Part shown: one piece after another, positions 8,847 through 17,025 of the stretch
How the letters are laid out: every line of letters begins with the position of its first letter
How positions within the stretch are numbered: the stretch's first letter is position 1
Source: Ruegeria sp. A3M17
Lineage (GTDB): Bacteria > Pseudomonadota > Alphaproteobacteria > Rhodobacterales > Rhodobacteraceae
Reading direction: 5' to 3'
Length of the DNA stretch: 64,000 bases
NCBI RefSeq assembly: GCF_003318255.1
Contig: NZ_QOCF01000003.1
Location: forward strand, 23,729 to 87,728
Notes under the pieces: generated by a model
Told to the model about the DNA's origin: nothing
The model's input: only the letters and a program-made list of their open reading frames with translations
Databases searched by the model: none
Made by a program: the position numbers and the translations under genes

Positions 8847-9539
8847 TCAGTTTTCTGCCAACCAGGCGGGAATGTGACCGATGTCCGGCAGTACCACATC
8901 CGCCATCGGCGCAAGTGCCTCGGCCGGGGCCATCCCCGTTAGCACACCGATTGTGGTCATTCCGGCAGCTCGCCCGGCCTGCAGGTCATGCAGGCTGTCC
9001 CCCACCATCGCCACACGCGACGGGTCGACACCAACATGGGTTGCAAAGGCAATCAATTGCCCGGGTCCCGGTTTGAACCCATGGCCGCTGTCGTAGCCAG
9101 CAACAAAATCAAAGTGGTCGCGAATCCCGACTGAGGCGAGATGTTGCAGCGCAGGCATTTCCCCGTCGTTCGTGGCCACGCCCAGTTTTAGGCCCGCCTG
9201 CCGCAAAGCATCCAGGAAGGGAACCAGAGGAACAGCCGGGGCCTGTGTCGCCGTCGCCGATTCCGTATTCAGAATGTCAATCAGCTCATCGCTGGGCATA
9301 TCCGGGAAATAGGGTGCAAGGGCCTCAGCGATCTCCTCGACGGTCCCCGCAATCACGATGCTGTCGTCGGCATATTCTTCCGAAACCGGATCAAACCCGA
9401 TGGCCTGGCCCAGTTCGGCGGCGCGCTTTTGGTCGCCATCTGACAGCTTTTCCAACACGCTGCGCCCGAAACCACCCCATGTGTCCGCAAAGTCAAACAA
9501 TGTTCCGTCCTTGTCGAACAAGATCGCATCAATGGGCAT
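8847..9539 (-). CDS. HAD superfamily hydrolase, phosphoglycolate phosphatase-like
   Basis: The 230-residue protein has HAD motif I as FDKDGTLFDF (residues 8-17), motif II in GVATNDGEM and motifs III/IV in GHGFKPGPGQ and MVGDSLHDLQAG. The DKDGT form (Lys between the two catalytic Asp) is common in this subgroup. It probably dephosphorylates a small phosphometabolite in the cytoplasm. The start has AGGAG seven bases upstream. Another HAD gene of the Gph type lies at 48587-49258, so a role as the photorespiratory-type phosphatase is not assured. Confidence 0.85.
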   Translation of the reverse strand: MPIDAILFDKDGTLFDFADTWGGFGRSVLEKLSDGDQKRAAELGQAIGFDPVSEEYADDSIVIAGTVEEIAEALAPYFPDMPSDELIDILNTESATATQAPAVPLVPFLDALRQAGLKLGVATNDGEMPALQHLASVGIRDHFDFVAGYDSGHGFKPGPGQLIAFATHVGVDPSRVAMVGDSLHDLQAGRAAGMTTIGVLTGMAPAEALAPMADVVLPDIGHIPAWLAEN

Positions 9540-9564
9540 TACATGCTCCTGTCAGTGAATTGAA

Positions 9565-9846
9565 TCAGGTCCAGTGAACGTCGCCACCAGACAAAACAGC
9601 CCGCGCCTGACCCGGCAAGTCATAGGGCACGGAATTGGCGTCACAAAAGGCGATCACCCACGAATCGTCAAGCATCAAGAATTCAAGAACCGAACTCAGG
9701 AACTCCGACTCTGATGCGCGAACCCGCAGATCCTCGGTGGATGCGCCCGTCGAGCCCAGAAAAATCGGCAGCAACTCGTCATTCCCGACCAGCCAGCCAA
9801 GGACGTTCAGGGCAAGCGTTTCAGCAGATTGGGCGGTGATCGGCAT
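9565..9846 (-). CDS. DUF3572 family protein
   Basis: The 93-residue protein resembles the DUF3572 family of alphaproteobacteria (AESALALNVLGWL-type opening, here SAETLALNVLGWLVGNDELL, then LEFLMLDDSWVIAFCD). No function is known. The ATG at 9846 is chosen over a GTG at 9867 because GAGG lies about seven bases upstream. It ends 25 bases before the HAD gene start and is divergent from the PleD-like gene at 9913. Confidence 0.75.
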   Translation of the reverse strand: MPITAQSAETLALNVLGWLVGNDELLPIFLGSTGASTEDLRVRASESEFLSSVLEFLMLDDSWVIAFCDANSVPYDLPGQARAVLSGGDVHWT

Positions 9847-9912
9847 AAAGAGGCCTCGGAAATGCACTTGGAAAGGGTTTGTTAACCAGACTCATAAACA
9901 CTTTGGCAACGC

Positions 9913-11322
9913 ATGCAATCAACGGTGACAGATATGTCCGTGCAGGGAACCATCCTTGTCCTCGACGGGACTTCGACCAATCGCATTATGCTAAAAGTTC
10001 AGCTGACAGCGGCGTGGTATCACGTGGTTCAGGCTGAAAAGCTGCAGGGGCTGGCCGGGCTGCTAAGTCGCACACGCCCCGATCTGGTGCTGGTGGCGCA
10101 AACGCTGCCCGATGGCTCAGCTGCGGACGTCAAAAGACTGGTGATGGCCAACCCGGAACTGGCCTATGTACCGGTCGTTGCAATCGCGCCGCAGAACGAC
10201 AAGGCGGCAAGATTGCAGGCATTGTCGGATGGGTTGGACGATGTGTTGGCGGCCTCGTTCAAGGACACCCTGCTTCTGGCGCGAATTCGCAGCCTGCTGC
10301 GCGCGCGCGCTGATACGCAAGAGCTTCAATTGGGCGAAGGATCACATCCAGTCGGATTTGCAGAACCCGCTACCGTGCTGATTACGCCGCCGAAATCGGC
10401 CCATGTGGTCATACTGACCCAGAGCGCCCGGATCGGGACATTGTGGAAAACCGCGTTGTCCGAGAGATCGCATCACAGCCTAAGCACACATGCAGCTTCG
10501 AACATGCGTGCCTTGCTGTCAGGGCCAATGCCAGACGCGATCCTAATCGAAATAGATACGACGGCCGCGGGCCTGAATACGTTGGCGGATCTGAAGTCAC
10601 GGGGGGCAACTCGGCATACCGTATTGATCGCTGTCTTGGCAGATGAAAATGCGACAATGGCGAGCGAGGCGCTGGATCGTGGCGCTGACGCCGTGTGCAT
10701 GGGGGGATTTCACGTCGAAGAGGTTCAACTGCATCTGGATAACCAGATCGCGCGAAAGGCCGGAATGGACCAGATGCGCGCCTCATTAAAGCGCGGGCTT
10801 GCCGAGTCATGGTTCGATCCGCTGACTGGGTTGCACAACCGCCGTTATGCTATGCAAGCCATGAATCAGATGGCACGACAACCATCGCAAACCGGTCAGG
10901 GTTTTGTCGTCATGCTGGCAGACCTGGATCATTTCAAAACCATCAACGACCGTTTTGGGCATGTCAGCGGCGACCAGGTTTTGACCGAGGCCGCAAAGCG
11001 CATGAAGCGCACAGTTGGCGCTGCGGGTTTTGTCGCGCGCATCGGGGGGGAGGAGTTTATGATAGGCCTGCCTGACAGCTCTCAGGCGGGGGCGATGGGT
11101 CTGGCGAAAACCCTGCGCGACTGTATCAGCAAGACACCGTTTTCTCTGTCCGATACCACAGCCCCTGTGCCTGTCACCATCAGCATCGGCCTGACTGCAC
11201 CAAACCCACCTCTGCCCCTTGGTGACCCGGTGGATCGGTTGCTGAAATCCGCCGATACTGCACTTTATGCAGCCAAGAAGGCAGGTCGCAATCAAGTAAG
11301 GATCAGGCAGAGTGCTACCTGA
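9913..11322 (+). CDS. PleD-like diguanylate cyclase with degenerate receiver domains
   Basis: The 469-residue protein has the PleD layout: receiver (about 12-135), second receiver-like domain (about 163-285) and GGDEF domain (about 300-465). The first receiver lacks the usual acidic pair (VLDGTS) and the phospho-acceptor Asp, where VAQTLPDG gives Ala62. The second reads ILIEIDTT at the matching strand. The cyclase site is intact (RIGGEEFMIGL, 379-383), but the place of the inhibitory RxxD site reads GAAG. The likely outcome is c-di-GMP synthesis not controlled by canonical phosphorylation. An alternative ATG lies at 9934. Confidence 0.85.
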   Translation: MQSTVTDMSVQGTILVLDGTSTNRIMLKVQLTAAWYHVVQAEKLQGLAGLLSRTRPDLVLVAQTLPDGSAADVKRLVMANPELAYVPVVAIAPQNDKAARLQALSDGLDDVLAASFKDTLLLARIRSLLRARADTQELQLGEGSHPVGFAEPATVLITPPKSAHVVILTQSARIGTLWKTALSERSHHSLSTHAASNMRALLSGPMPDAILIEIDTTAAGLNTLADLKSRGATRHTVLIAVLADENATMASEALDRGADAVCMGGFHVEEVQLHLDNQIARKAGMDQMRASLKRGLAESWFDPLTGLHNRRYAMQAMNQMARQPSQTGQGFVVMLADLDHFKTINDRFGHVSGDQVLTEAAKRMKRTVGAAGFVARIGGEEFMIGLPDSSQAGAMGLAKTLRDCISKTPFSLSDTTAPVPVTISIGLTAPNPPLPLGDPVDRLLKSADTALYAAKKAGRNQVRIRQSAT

Positions 11323-11327
11323 AACCC

Positions 11328-11801
11328 TCAGTCCTTTTTCTTGTGACCACGCGGGCCGCGTTTAACGACCTCTTCCAACCGGTCGGCATAGACCAGACGA
11401 TCTTCATCGCTCATGGTTTCAACCCGAGCCAACCACTCTTGCTGCAGGGCATTCTGCAGGTCCGCCATGGACTGCGCTTGCTGGTCTAGCAGGGCTTGAA
11501 CCGCCGCAGCGTCAAAGGGGTCTGCGCGCAAGGCGGTGCTGAGTTGCGCAAAATCTTGGGACCGGTTGCTTGCACCCTTTTTGTGACGGTCGAATAGCTC
11601 GCCGCGCATCGCTTTGCGTTCTTCCTTTGGCAAAGCGCGGTAAAGTGCCGAGCCGAACCCGGGCGGAGCCTTCGCGTGATCACCTCCTTTGACCCGGAGC
11701 GCAGTTCCCAGGGCGACACCAACAATCAACAGGTTCAGTGCCAGTGAAATGACCAACAGAACCGACATCCAGCGGTTTTTGGGTTTGGGGCTATCGCTCA
11801 T
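11328..11801 (-). CDS. Periplasmic heavy-metal sensor-like (CnrX/Spy-type) membrane-anchored protein
   Basis: The 157-residue protein has a single N-terminal membrane segment (about 12-34) followed by a mostly helical, charged periplasmic part (ALYRALPKEERKAMRGELFD), ending in a His/Lys-rich tail (RGPRGHKKKD). This matches the family annotated as periplasmic heavy-metal sensor, related to CnrX, Spy and CpxP. It is the last gene of a four-gene minus-strand operon with an ECF sigma factor and a probable anti-sigma factor and overlaps the latter by four bases, so it is a candidate envelope sensor or chaperone. Confidence 0.75.
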   Translation of the reverse strand: MSDSPKPKNRWMSVLLVISLALNLLIVGVALGTALRVKGGDHAKAPPGFGSALYRALPKEERKAMRGELFDRHKKGASNRSQDFAQLSTALRADPFDAAAVQALLDQQAQSMADLQNALQQEWLARVETMSDEDRLVYADRLEEVVKRGPRGHKKKD

Positions 11802-12151
11802 TCGGCGTCCTCCAGAAAACTCGTATCCAGACTTAGGTCAGCGACCACGAAACTAACATCCTGCGCGTAAATGTAATTGGCGGGATCAGGCAAAAACGCC
11901 GGTGCAGAAAAGCCGATCCAGACGCCCGCCATACTGGCCGCAACCAAACCGCCCATTCCCTGCCAGCCGCCAAACCCGGCCAGCAGACGCGCCCACAGAG
12001 AGTTTGTCTTTGGCTCATCTGGCTTCAGGCGACCCAGCCGAACAGATTCCGCGTCGGTGAGAATGCGCACAGCCAGATCATCCGACAACTCGTGCCGATC
12101 CTGCCGGGCTTGGGCGAACAACAGATCCAGATTGTCTTTGTCGTCAGTCAT
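11798..12151 (-). CDS. Probable membrane anti-sigma factor
   Basis: The 117-residue protein has an Asp/Arg-rich N-terminal part, one hydrophobic segment (about 67-87, GMGGLVAASMAGVWIGFSAP) and a short acidic periplasmic tail. No zinc-binding HxxxCxxC motif is present. The anti-sigma role is inferred from position: its ATG lies inside the end of the ECF sigma gene with GGGG six bases upstream (an ATG seven codons earlier is less likely), and such pairs are usually coupled. No family match beyond that is claimed. Confidence 0.6.
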   Translation of the reverse strand: MTDDKDNLDLLFAQARQDRHELSDDLAVRILTDAESVRLGRLKPDEPKTNSLWARLLAGFGGWQGMGGLVAASMAGVWIGFSAPAFLPDPANYIYAQDVSFVVADLSLDTSFLEDAE

Positions 12152-12758
12152 CGTCGTACCCCAATTCATCACGTCGCCCAGCCAGAATCGCCGCTAACGA
12201 CCGTTTTCCTCGTGCCGTAAGGCTTTCCACCGCTTCCACCGAAATGCCCATGATCCCAGCGATTTCAGGGTTGGGCAATTCCTCAATATGCCGCAAAACA
12301 ACAGCTTGTCGCTGACGTTCCGGCAGTTGTGATAGTGCCATTTGCAGCGCATCCTTTCGGGCTGCGTCCTGCAGACGGTCGGCTGCACTGGCCTTTTCAT
12401 CTGCTGGCTCTGGCACATCCGCCAGTCGGTCCGGCGTCTTTTTGCGGCGCAGATCAACGCACAGATTTAGTGTCACTCGATAAAGCCACGTCGATACTTT
12501 GGCCTGACCGGGCACCCAATCAGGTGCCATCTGCCACAGGCGCATCATCGCATCTTGCGTGACATCTTCAGCCTCGGCGCGGTTGCCCAGAAATCGCAGG
12601 GCCACTGATAAGCTGCGCGGTGCAAGCCGATCGGTGAGAACGCGCGCCGCCACAGCATCGCCATCGGCAAACTGCCTGAGCAACACATCGTCGCCCAATT
12701 CGTCCGCGGCGCAATCCACGCCGCGAACGTCTTGTGGAGCAGAGGTCAGATCCTCCAT
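12144..12758 (-). CDS. ECF-type RNA polymerase sigma factor
   Basis: The 204-residue protein has region 2 with EAEDVTQDAMMRLWQMAPDW (about 61-80) and region 4 with LPERQRQAVVLRHIEELPNP followed by the helix-turn-helix EIAGIMGISVEAVESLTARG. There is no region 1.1 or 3, as usual for ECF factors. The start lies seven bases after an EF-hand protein gene and the stop overlaps the presumed anti-sigma gene. The regulon is unknown; autoregulation of this operon is the common pattern for ECF factors. Confidence 0.92.
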   Translation of the reverse strand: MEDLTSAPQDVRGVDCAADELGDDVLLRQFADGDAVAARVLTDRLAPRSLSVALRFLGNRAEAEDVTQDAMMRLWQMAPDWVPGQAKVSTWLYRVTLNLCVDLRRKKTPDRLADVPEPADEKASAADRLQDAARKDALQMALSQLPERQRQAVVLRHIEELPNPEIAGIMGISVEAVESLTARGKRSLAAILAGRRDELGYDDD

Positions 12759-12764
12759 CCCGCA

Positions 12765-13232
12765 TCAGCTGTCGTCAGAGTCCGCATTCCCATGTTTCTT
12801 GTGGCGCTTCCCCATTCTGTCTTTTGCATCGGCGAATTCCTCTTCCGAGATGGCGCCGTCCTCGTTCGCGTCGATCCGGTCAAACATCTTGTCAGCCCGG
12901 CGCGGCTTGGGCAACTCGTCCTCGCTCAGAAGACCGTCCTTGTTGGCATCGTTGCGTTCAAACATCTTCGTAACACGGTCGTTGGCCTTCTTTTGACCTG
13001 CTGCCTGCATCTCTTCGACGCTCAGCTGGCCGTCACCGTCGGTGTCGGCATTGGTGAAACGCTGATTCCGATGAGCCTGCATTTCTTCCTTGGTCACCTG
13101 CCCGTCACCGTTAGCATCGAGCTGTTGAAAGGTCACCGGTTCGCGATCTTTACCGCCTGCGGCGAAAACGGATGTGCCAGTGATTGCCAGTGCTGACACA
13201 ATGATTGCCGGAATGAATTTGGCGCTTTTCAT
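12765..13232 (-). CDS. Secreted EF-hand calcium-binding protein
   Basis: The 155-residue protein has a signal peptide (MKSAKFIPAIIVSALAITG, cleavage near FAA at 24) and four EF-hand loops: DANGDGQVTKEE, DTDGDGQLSVEE, DANKDGLLSEDE and DANEDGAISEEE. All keep the acidic and Gly positions, so calcium binding in the periplasm is likely. The ATG at 13232 follows AAGGG nine bases upstream. It is the first gene of the sigma/anti-sigma operon, which suggests that calcium or a cation-dependent envelope state feeds this regulon (inference). The tail is His/Asp-rich (KRHKKHGNADSDDS). Confidence 0.85.
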   Translation of the reverse strand: MKSAKFIPAIIVSALAITGTSVFAAGGKDREPVTFQQLDANGDGQVTKEEMQAHRNQRFTNADTDGDGQLSVEEMQAAGQKKANDRVTKMFERNDANKDGLLSEDELPKPRRADKMFDRIDANEDGAISEEEFADAKDRMGKRHKKHGNADSDDS

Positions 13233-13422
13233 AACGTTTTTCCCTTGTTTTCGCGGCGCCATTGCCGCTGCTTACATAGGTTCAAACGGCGCAGGCATCC
13301 CATTCCGTCGCAGGAAGTGAAACTTTTTTAAAAACGTCATGGCGATGCAAAGCGACGCACCCCCTTTCCCGAAGCTGCAAACAAGCGTTATATCCTCATC
13401 ATTGGAACGCGCGAGTATCAAC

Positions 13423-13821
13423 ATGACAGATCAGACGATCGAAACCCACGATGTAGAAGACCGCCCGACAAAGCCAGCACTGGTCAAAGGGTTCCGTTGC
13501 CGTTGCCCAAATTGCGGCGAAGGCAAACTGCTGCACAGCTACCTCAAGGTTAACAACGAATGTTCGAATTGCGGACAAGAGCTGTTTCACCATCGCGCCG
13601 ATGACGGGCCGGCCTATCTGACGATTCTTCTGGTGGGTCACCTGCTGGCACCGGCGCTGCACTTATCTTATGTCCATTGGCGCCCTGAGCCCCTGACGAT
13701 GTTCCTGGTTTTGGCATTTGGCTGTACCGCCCTGTCATTATTCCTGCTGCCACGATTGAAAGGGGCAGTTGTCGCCTATCAATGGGCACGTCGCATGCAC
13801 GGCTTTGGCCAGTCCGCGTGA
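13423..13821 (+). CDS. DUF983 family zinc-ribbon membrane protein
   Basis: The 132-residue protein has two CxxC pairs forming a zinc ribbon (RCPNCGEGKL and CSNCGQELFHH, about 26-56), a conserved RADDGPAYLTILLVGH segment and two membrane helices, then LPRLKGAVVAYQWARRMHGF. This is DUF983, common in Rhodobacterales and of unknown role. The ATG at 13423 is chosen by likeness to the family, although no clear ribosome binding site is visible; the frame stays open up to an ATG at 13339. The 190 bases between it and the EF-hand gene hold the promoters of both divergent units. Confidence 0.8.
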   Translation: MTDQTIETHDVEDRPTKPALVKGFRCRCPNCGEGKLLHSYLKVNNECSNCGQELFHHRADDGPAYLTILLVGHLLAPALHLSYVHWRPEPLTMFLVLAFGCTALSLFLLPRLKGAVVAYQWARRMHGFGQSA

Positions 13822-13846
13822 TCTTGGACCACAAGTTGAGCAACGG

Positions 13847-14548
13847 ATGACGGTGGACAAAACAGCCATACGCGACGCGGCGACAGTCATTGTTTTGCGG
13901 GATCGTCTGACCAATCCATCCATCCTGATGGGGCAACGCGGCGCAAAAGCCGCGTTCATGCCCAACAAATTTGTCTTCCCAGGCGGCGCTGTCGATGCGT
14001 CTGATGCGGATGTTGCACTGTCAACGGATCTGCCTGCTGTGTGCTGTGATCGCCTAGCGGAACGGTCACAAACCGGGCTGCAGAATGCCTTGGCGGCGGC
14101 TGCGATCCGAGAACTTTGGGAAGAAACCGGACTGATTTTGGGCCAACCTGGCGATTGGGCAGGCCCGCTGACCGAAGATTGGGCAACTTTTGCGCAGATG
14201 GGATGCCGCCCATCGGCACAAGCACTTCAGTTCGTCTTTCGTGCCGTCACCCCCCCTGGGCGACCCCGCCGGTTCGATGCACGCTTTTTCTTGGTAGACG
14301 CCACTGCAATCCAGGGCGATCTGGATGATTTCAGCCACGCCTCGGACGAGCTGTCGCATCTGCAATGGGTGGCGCTGGACCGGGCACGCGAATTCGACCT
14401 GCCATTCATTACCGAAGTGGTGCTGGCCGAAATCGCTGCTCGGGTAACAGACCCAACGCCACCAGAAACCGTTCCGTTCTTTCTGAACAGTGAGGAAGAA
14501 AGCCTTTTCCTCAAGCTTCGCGGTTATCCCATGCCAGAAGCAGACTGA
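13847..14548 (+). CDS. NUDIX hydrolase
   Basis: The 233-residue protein has a Nudix signature of the NUDT19/CoA-type group (AAAIRELWEETGLIL, near 87-101), with the catalytic RELxEE core intact. The upstream Gly of the box is shifted, which is seen in this subgroup. An opening DAATVIVLRDR strand and KFVFPGGAVDASD are typical. It probably hydrolyses a nucleoside diphosphate-linked compound, but the substrate is unknown. It starts 25 bases after DUF983, and the pair is probably one transcript. It converges with rnj. Confidence 0.85.
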   Translation: MTVDKTAIRDAATVIVLRDRLTNPSILMGQRGAKAAFMPNKFVFPGGAVDASDADVALSTDLPAVCCDRLAERSQTGLQNALAAAAIRELWEETGLILGQPGDWAGPLTEDWATFAQMGCRPSAQALQFVFRAVTPPGRPRRFDARFFLVDATAIQGDLDDFSHASDELSHLQWVALDRAREFDLPFITEVVLAEIAARVTDPTPPETVPFFLNSEEESLFLKLRGYPMPEAD

Positions 14549-14565
14549 GGGCCAGAGGCCCCCAG
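14545..14565. terminator. Weak hairpin between converging NUDIX and rnj genes
   Basis: CTGAGGGCC, a three-base loop, then GGCCCCCAG: nine pairs with one A/C mismatch, spanning the NUDIX stop codon. Neither side has a good T tract, so it is at most a weak bidirectional terminator between two converging genes. Confidence 0.35.
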
Positions 14566-14570
14566 ATACG

Positions 14571-16238
14571 TTATTTCATTCGGCTGATTACTGCGGTGAC
14601 TTCGGGCTTTTTGCCAATCTCGGTCTTTGCTGTTTGGCGAACGATCCGGCGAATTGCCTCTTCCAGTTTGTCATCATCGCGCAGGGTTTTGGCGTCTGCC
14701 CGCATCAGGAACTGATTCAGGTCTTCTTCCAGAACTTCAACCAATGCGGCGCGGGACGATCCAATCTCAGACAGACCCATCGTATCGCACCACGGCTCGC
14801 CAAGTGGTTCGTCCTCTTCGTCCAGAATGACCGTGACAGTGACGTGCCCGTTCAGCGCCATACGAATCCGGTCACGCACCACCCCATCCAGGGCGCCAAC
14901 TTTGACCGTGCCGTCCAGATAGGTCCGTCCGGTTTCGACATAGTCAACAACCCGCGGCGCATTCCCTGTCAGATCCAGCATCGTGCCGTTTACGGCCAGA
15001 ATACCGGTACGCCCACCAGCTTCGGCCAGTTTGGCATGCTCACGCAGGTGGCGATGTTCACCGTGCATCGGAATGATCATCTGCGGATCGATCAGCCCAT
15101 GTACTTTCTCAAGATCCGGACGGTTGGCGTGGCCGGACACGTGATACAGGCCCGCACTGTCATCGACCACATCCACGCCCTTTTCGCTGAGCTGGTTCAT
15201 GATGAAAATCACGCCGCGCTCGTTGCCGGGGATGGTTTTGGACGAGAAGAGAAACAGATCGCCCTCTTTCAGTTCCAACCCGCGGTATTTGCCTCGCGCA
15301 AGTTGTGCGCTGGCCGCGCGGCGTTCACCCTGGCTGCCGGTGACGATCAGCATCAGGTTCTGGCGCGGCATGTCGACAGCCTCTTCGGCGCTGACGACGC
15401 GTGGAAAGCTGGTCAGAATGCCCGTTTCGGTCGCGGCTTCGATCATCCGACGCATCGCGCGACCCAGCAGAACGACCGAGCGCCCCGCCCGTTCACCTGC
15501 TTCGGCCAGCGTCTTCACCCGTGCGACATTCGACGCAAATGTGGTGGCGACAACCATACCGCTGGCTTCCTCAACCAGCTTGGTGATCTCGGGACCTACC
15601 TCGGATTCCGAGCGACCTGCATGGGGGGAAAACACGTTCGTGCTGTCACACACCAGCGCTTTGACGCCAGACTTGGCAACCTCGGCCCAGAGATTGGGGT
15701 CAAAAGGCTCACCCACGATCGGGTTTTCATCCAGCTTGAAGTCGCCGGTATGTACGATCCGCCCCTCGGGCGTGTCGATCACCAGAGCAGCGCTTTCGGG
15801 GATCGAATGCGAAACCGGCAGGAAACCCACCTTGAACGGACCGACGGAAATCTGTTCGGGCCAGGCGGATGCAGTATGCACGGCATCCTCGGGGTGTCCG
15901 TGCTCCTCCATCTTGCGGCGCGCGATGTTGGCGGTGAAGGCCCGTGCGTAGACAGGCGCACCCAGCGCCTTATAACAATGCGCCACAGCGCCCACGTGGT
16001 CCTCGTGTGCGTGGGTAACGAACACGGCTTCCAGCTGGTCGGCACGTTCGCGCAGCCACGAGATGTCGGCATGGATCAGGTCAACGCCCGGGGTGGTGTC
16101 CATGTCGGGAAATGTCACGCCCAGATCCACAAGGATCAGCCGTTCCTGTCCGGGTTTGCCATAGCCGTAGACATAGGCATTCATGCCAATTTCGCCGGCA
16201 CCACCCAGCGGTAGGTAGATCAATCTTTCGCTGCTCAT
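14571..16238 (-). CDS. rnj: Ribonuclease J
   Basis: The 555-residue protein is a metallo-beta-lactamase/beta-CASP ribonuclease. It has FVTHAHEDHVGAV (near 74-86, the HxHxDH metal site), VHTGDFKLDENP, the beta-CASP motif TGSQGERRAASAQLARGKY and the C-terminal degradative HGEHRHLREH segment. RNase J acts as 5'-3' exonuclease and endonuclease in mRNA turnover and rRNA maturation. Its start overlaps the coaX stop by four bases. The birA-coaX-rnj order downstream of nuo is familiar in Rhodobacterales. Confidence 0.93.
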   Translation of the reverse strand: MSSERLIYLPLGGAGEIGMNAYVYGYGKPGQERLILVDLGVTFPDMDTTPGVDLIHADISWLRERADQLEAVFVTHAHEDHVGAVAHCYKALGAPVYARAFTANIARRKMEEHGHPEDAVHTASAWPEQISVGPFKVGFLPVSHSIPESAALVIDTPEGRIVHTGDFKLDENPIVGEPFDPNLWAEVAKSGVKALVCDSTNVFSPHAGRSESEVGPEITKLVEEASGMVVATTFASNVARVKTLAEAGERAGRSVVLLGRAMRRMIEAATETGILTSFPRVVSAEEAVDMPRQNLMLIVTGSQGERRAASAQLARGKYRGLELKEGDLFLFSSKTIPGNERGVIFIMNQLSEKGVDVVDDSAGLYHVSGHANRPDLEKVHGLIDPQMIIPMHGEHRHLREHAKLAEAGGRTGILAVNGTMLDLTGNAPRVVDYVETGRTYLDGTVKVGALDGVVRDRIRMALNGHVTVTVILDEEDEPLGEPWCDTMGLSEIGSSRAALVEVLEEDLNQFLMRADAKTLRDDDKLEEAIRRIVRQTAKTEIGKKPEVTAVISRMK

Positions 16239-17014
16239 GTCGAGCCATTGTCCTTGTTATAGCGATGTATCACGGTCAGGCCGTGCATCGTCAGATCATC
16301 TTCGATTGCGTCAAACCCCACGTCCGCCTGATCGAACAGCGGCGCGAGCCCACCGGTTCCAACGACTTTCATCGGCATTCCGTATTCCGCCTTGATCCGG
16401 GAAATCAGTCCCTCGATCAATCCGGAATAGCCCCAATACACGCCAGATTGGATACAGCCAACCGTATTCGTGCCAATCACATTATCAGGGCGGGTGATAT
16501 CAATATGTGGCAAGGCAGCCGCGCCCTGATGCAACGCCTCGAGGCTGAGGTTCACGCCCGGCGCAATGATCCCGCCGACATAGGCCCCATCCGCCGCAAC
16601 CACATCAAAGTTCGTCGCCGTGCCAAAATCCACGACAACCACATTGCCGCCATGCCGGTCAAACGCAGCCACCGCGTTGGCCAGACGATCCGGGCCGGGC
16701 ACTGTACCCTCGTCAACACGCGGATTCATCGGCAACAGACAATCGGGCTTGCCCACGACAAGCGGCCGACATCCAAAGAACCGATCCGCAAAGACCCGCA
16801 GGTTGAACACAACCCGAGGCACGGTCGAGGCGATGATCACATCAGTGATTTCAGCCTCGATCCCATAGTGTTTAACCAGTGTCGAATACCACGTGAAATA
16901 CGCGTCCGCCGTGCGCGCATGGTGGGTCGAGGTGCGCAAGGTGCACAGAAACCTTTCACCGTCCCAGATCGAGAACACAGTGTTCGTGTTACCGCAGTCG
17001 ATAGCCAGAAGCAT
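16235..17014 (-). CDS. coaX: Type III pantothenate kinase
   Basis: The 259-residue protein is CoaX, first enzyme of coenzyme A synthesis. Motifs: IDCGNTNTVFSIWDG (residues 5-19, phosphate-binding), VGKPDCLLPMNP, GPDRLANAVAAFDRHGG, VVDFGTATNFDVV and GGIIAPGVNLS. These separate type III enzymes from CoaA and CoaW. The start has GAAGGAGG a few bases upstream and lies 11 bases after birA. Its stop overlaps rnj. Confidence 0.95.
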   Translation of the reverse strand: MLLAIDCGNTNTVFSIWDGERFLCTLRTSTHHARTADAYFTWYSTLVKHYGIEAEITDVIIASTVPRVVFNLRVFADRFFGCRPLVVGKPDCLLPMNPRVDEGTVPGPDRLANAVAAFDRHGGNVVVVDFGTATNFDVVAADGAYVGGIIAPGVNLSLEALHQGAAALPHIDITRPDNVIGTNTVGCIQSGVYWGYSGLIEGLISRIKAEYGMPMKVVGTGGLAPLFDQADVGFDAIEDDLTMHGLTVIHRYNKDNGST

Positions 17015-17025
17015 CTGAGCCTCCT

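Noticed and set aside
14490..16214. A 574-codon open frame on the plus strand opposite rnj
   Set aside because: Antisense frame of a GC-rich gene; it shows no family motif, while rnj on the other strand has all expected motifs.
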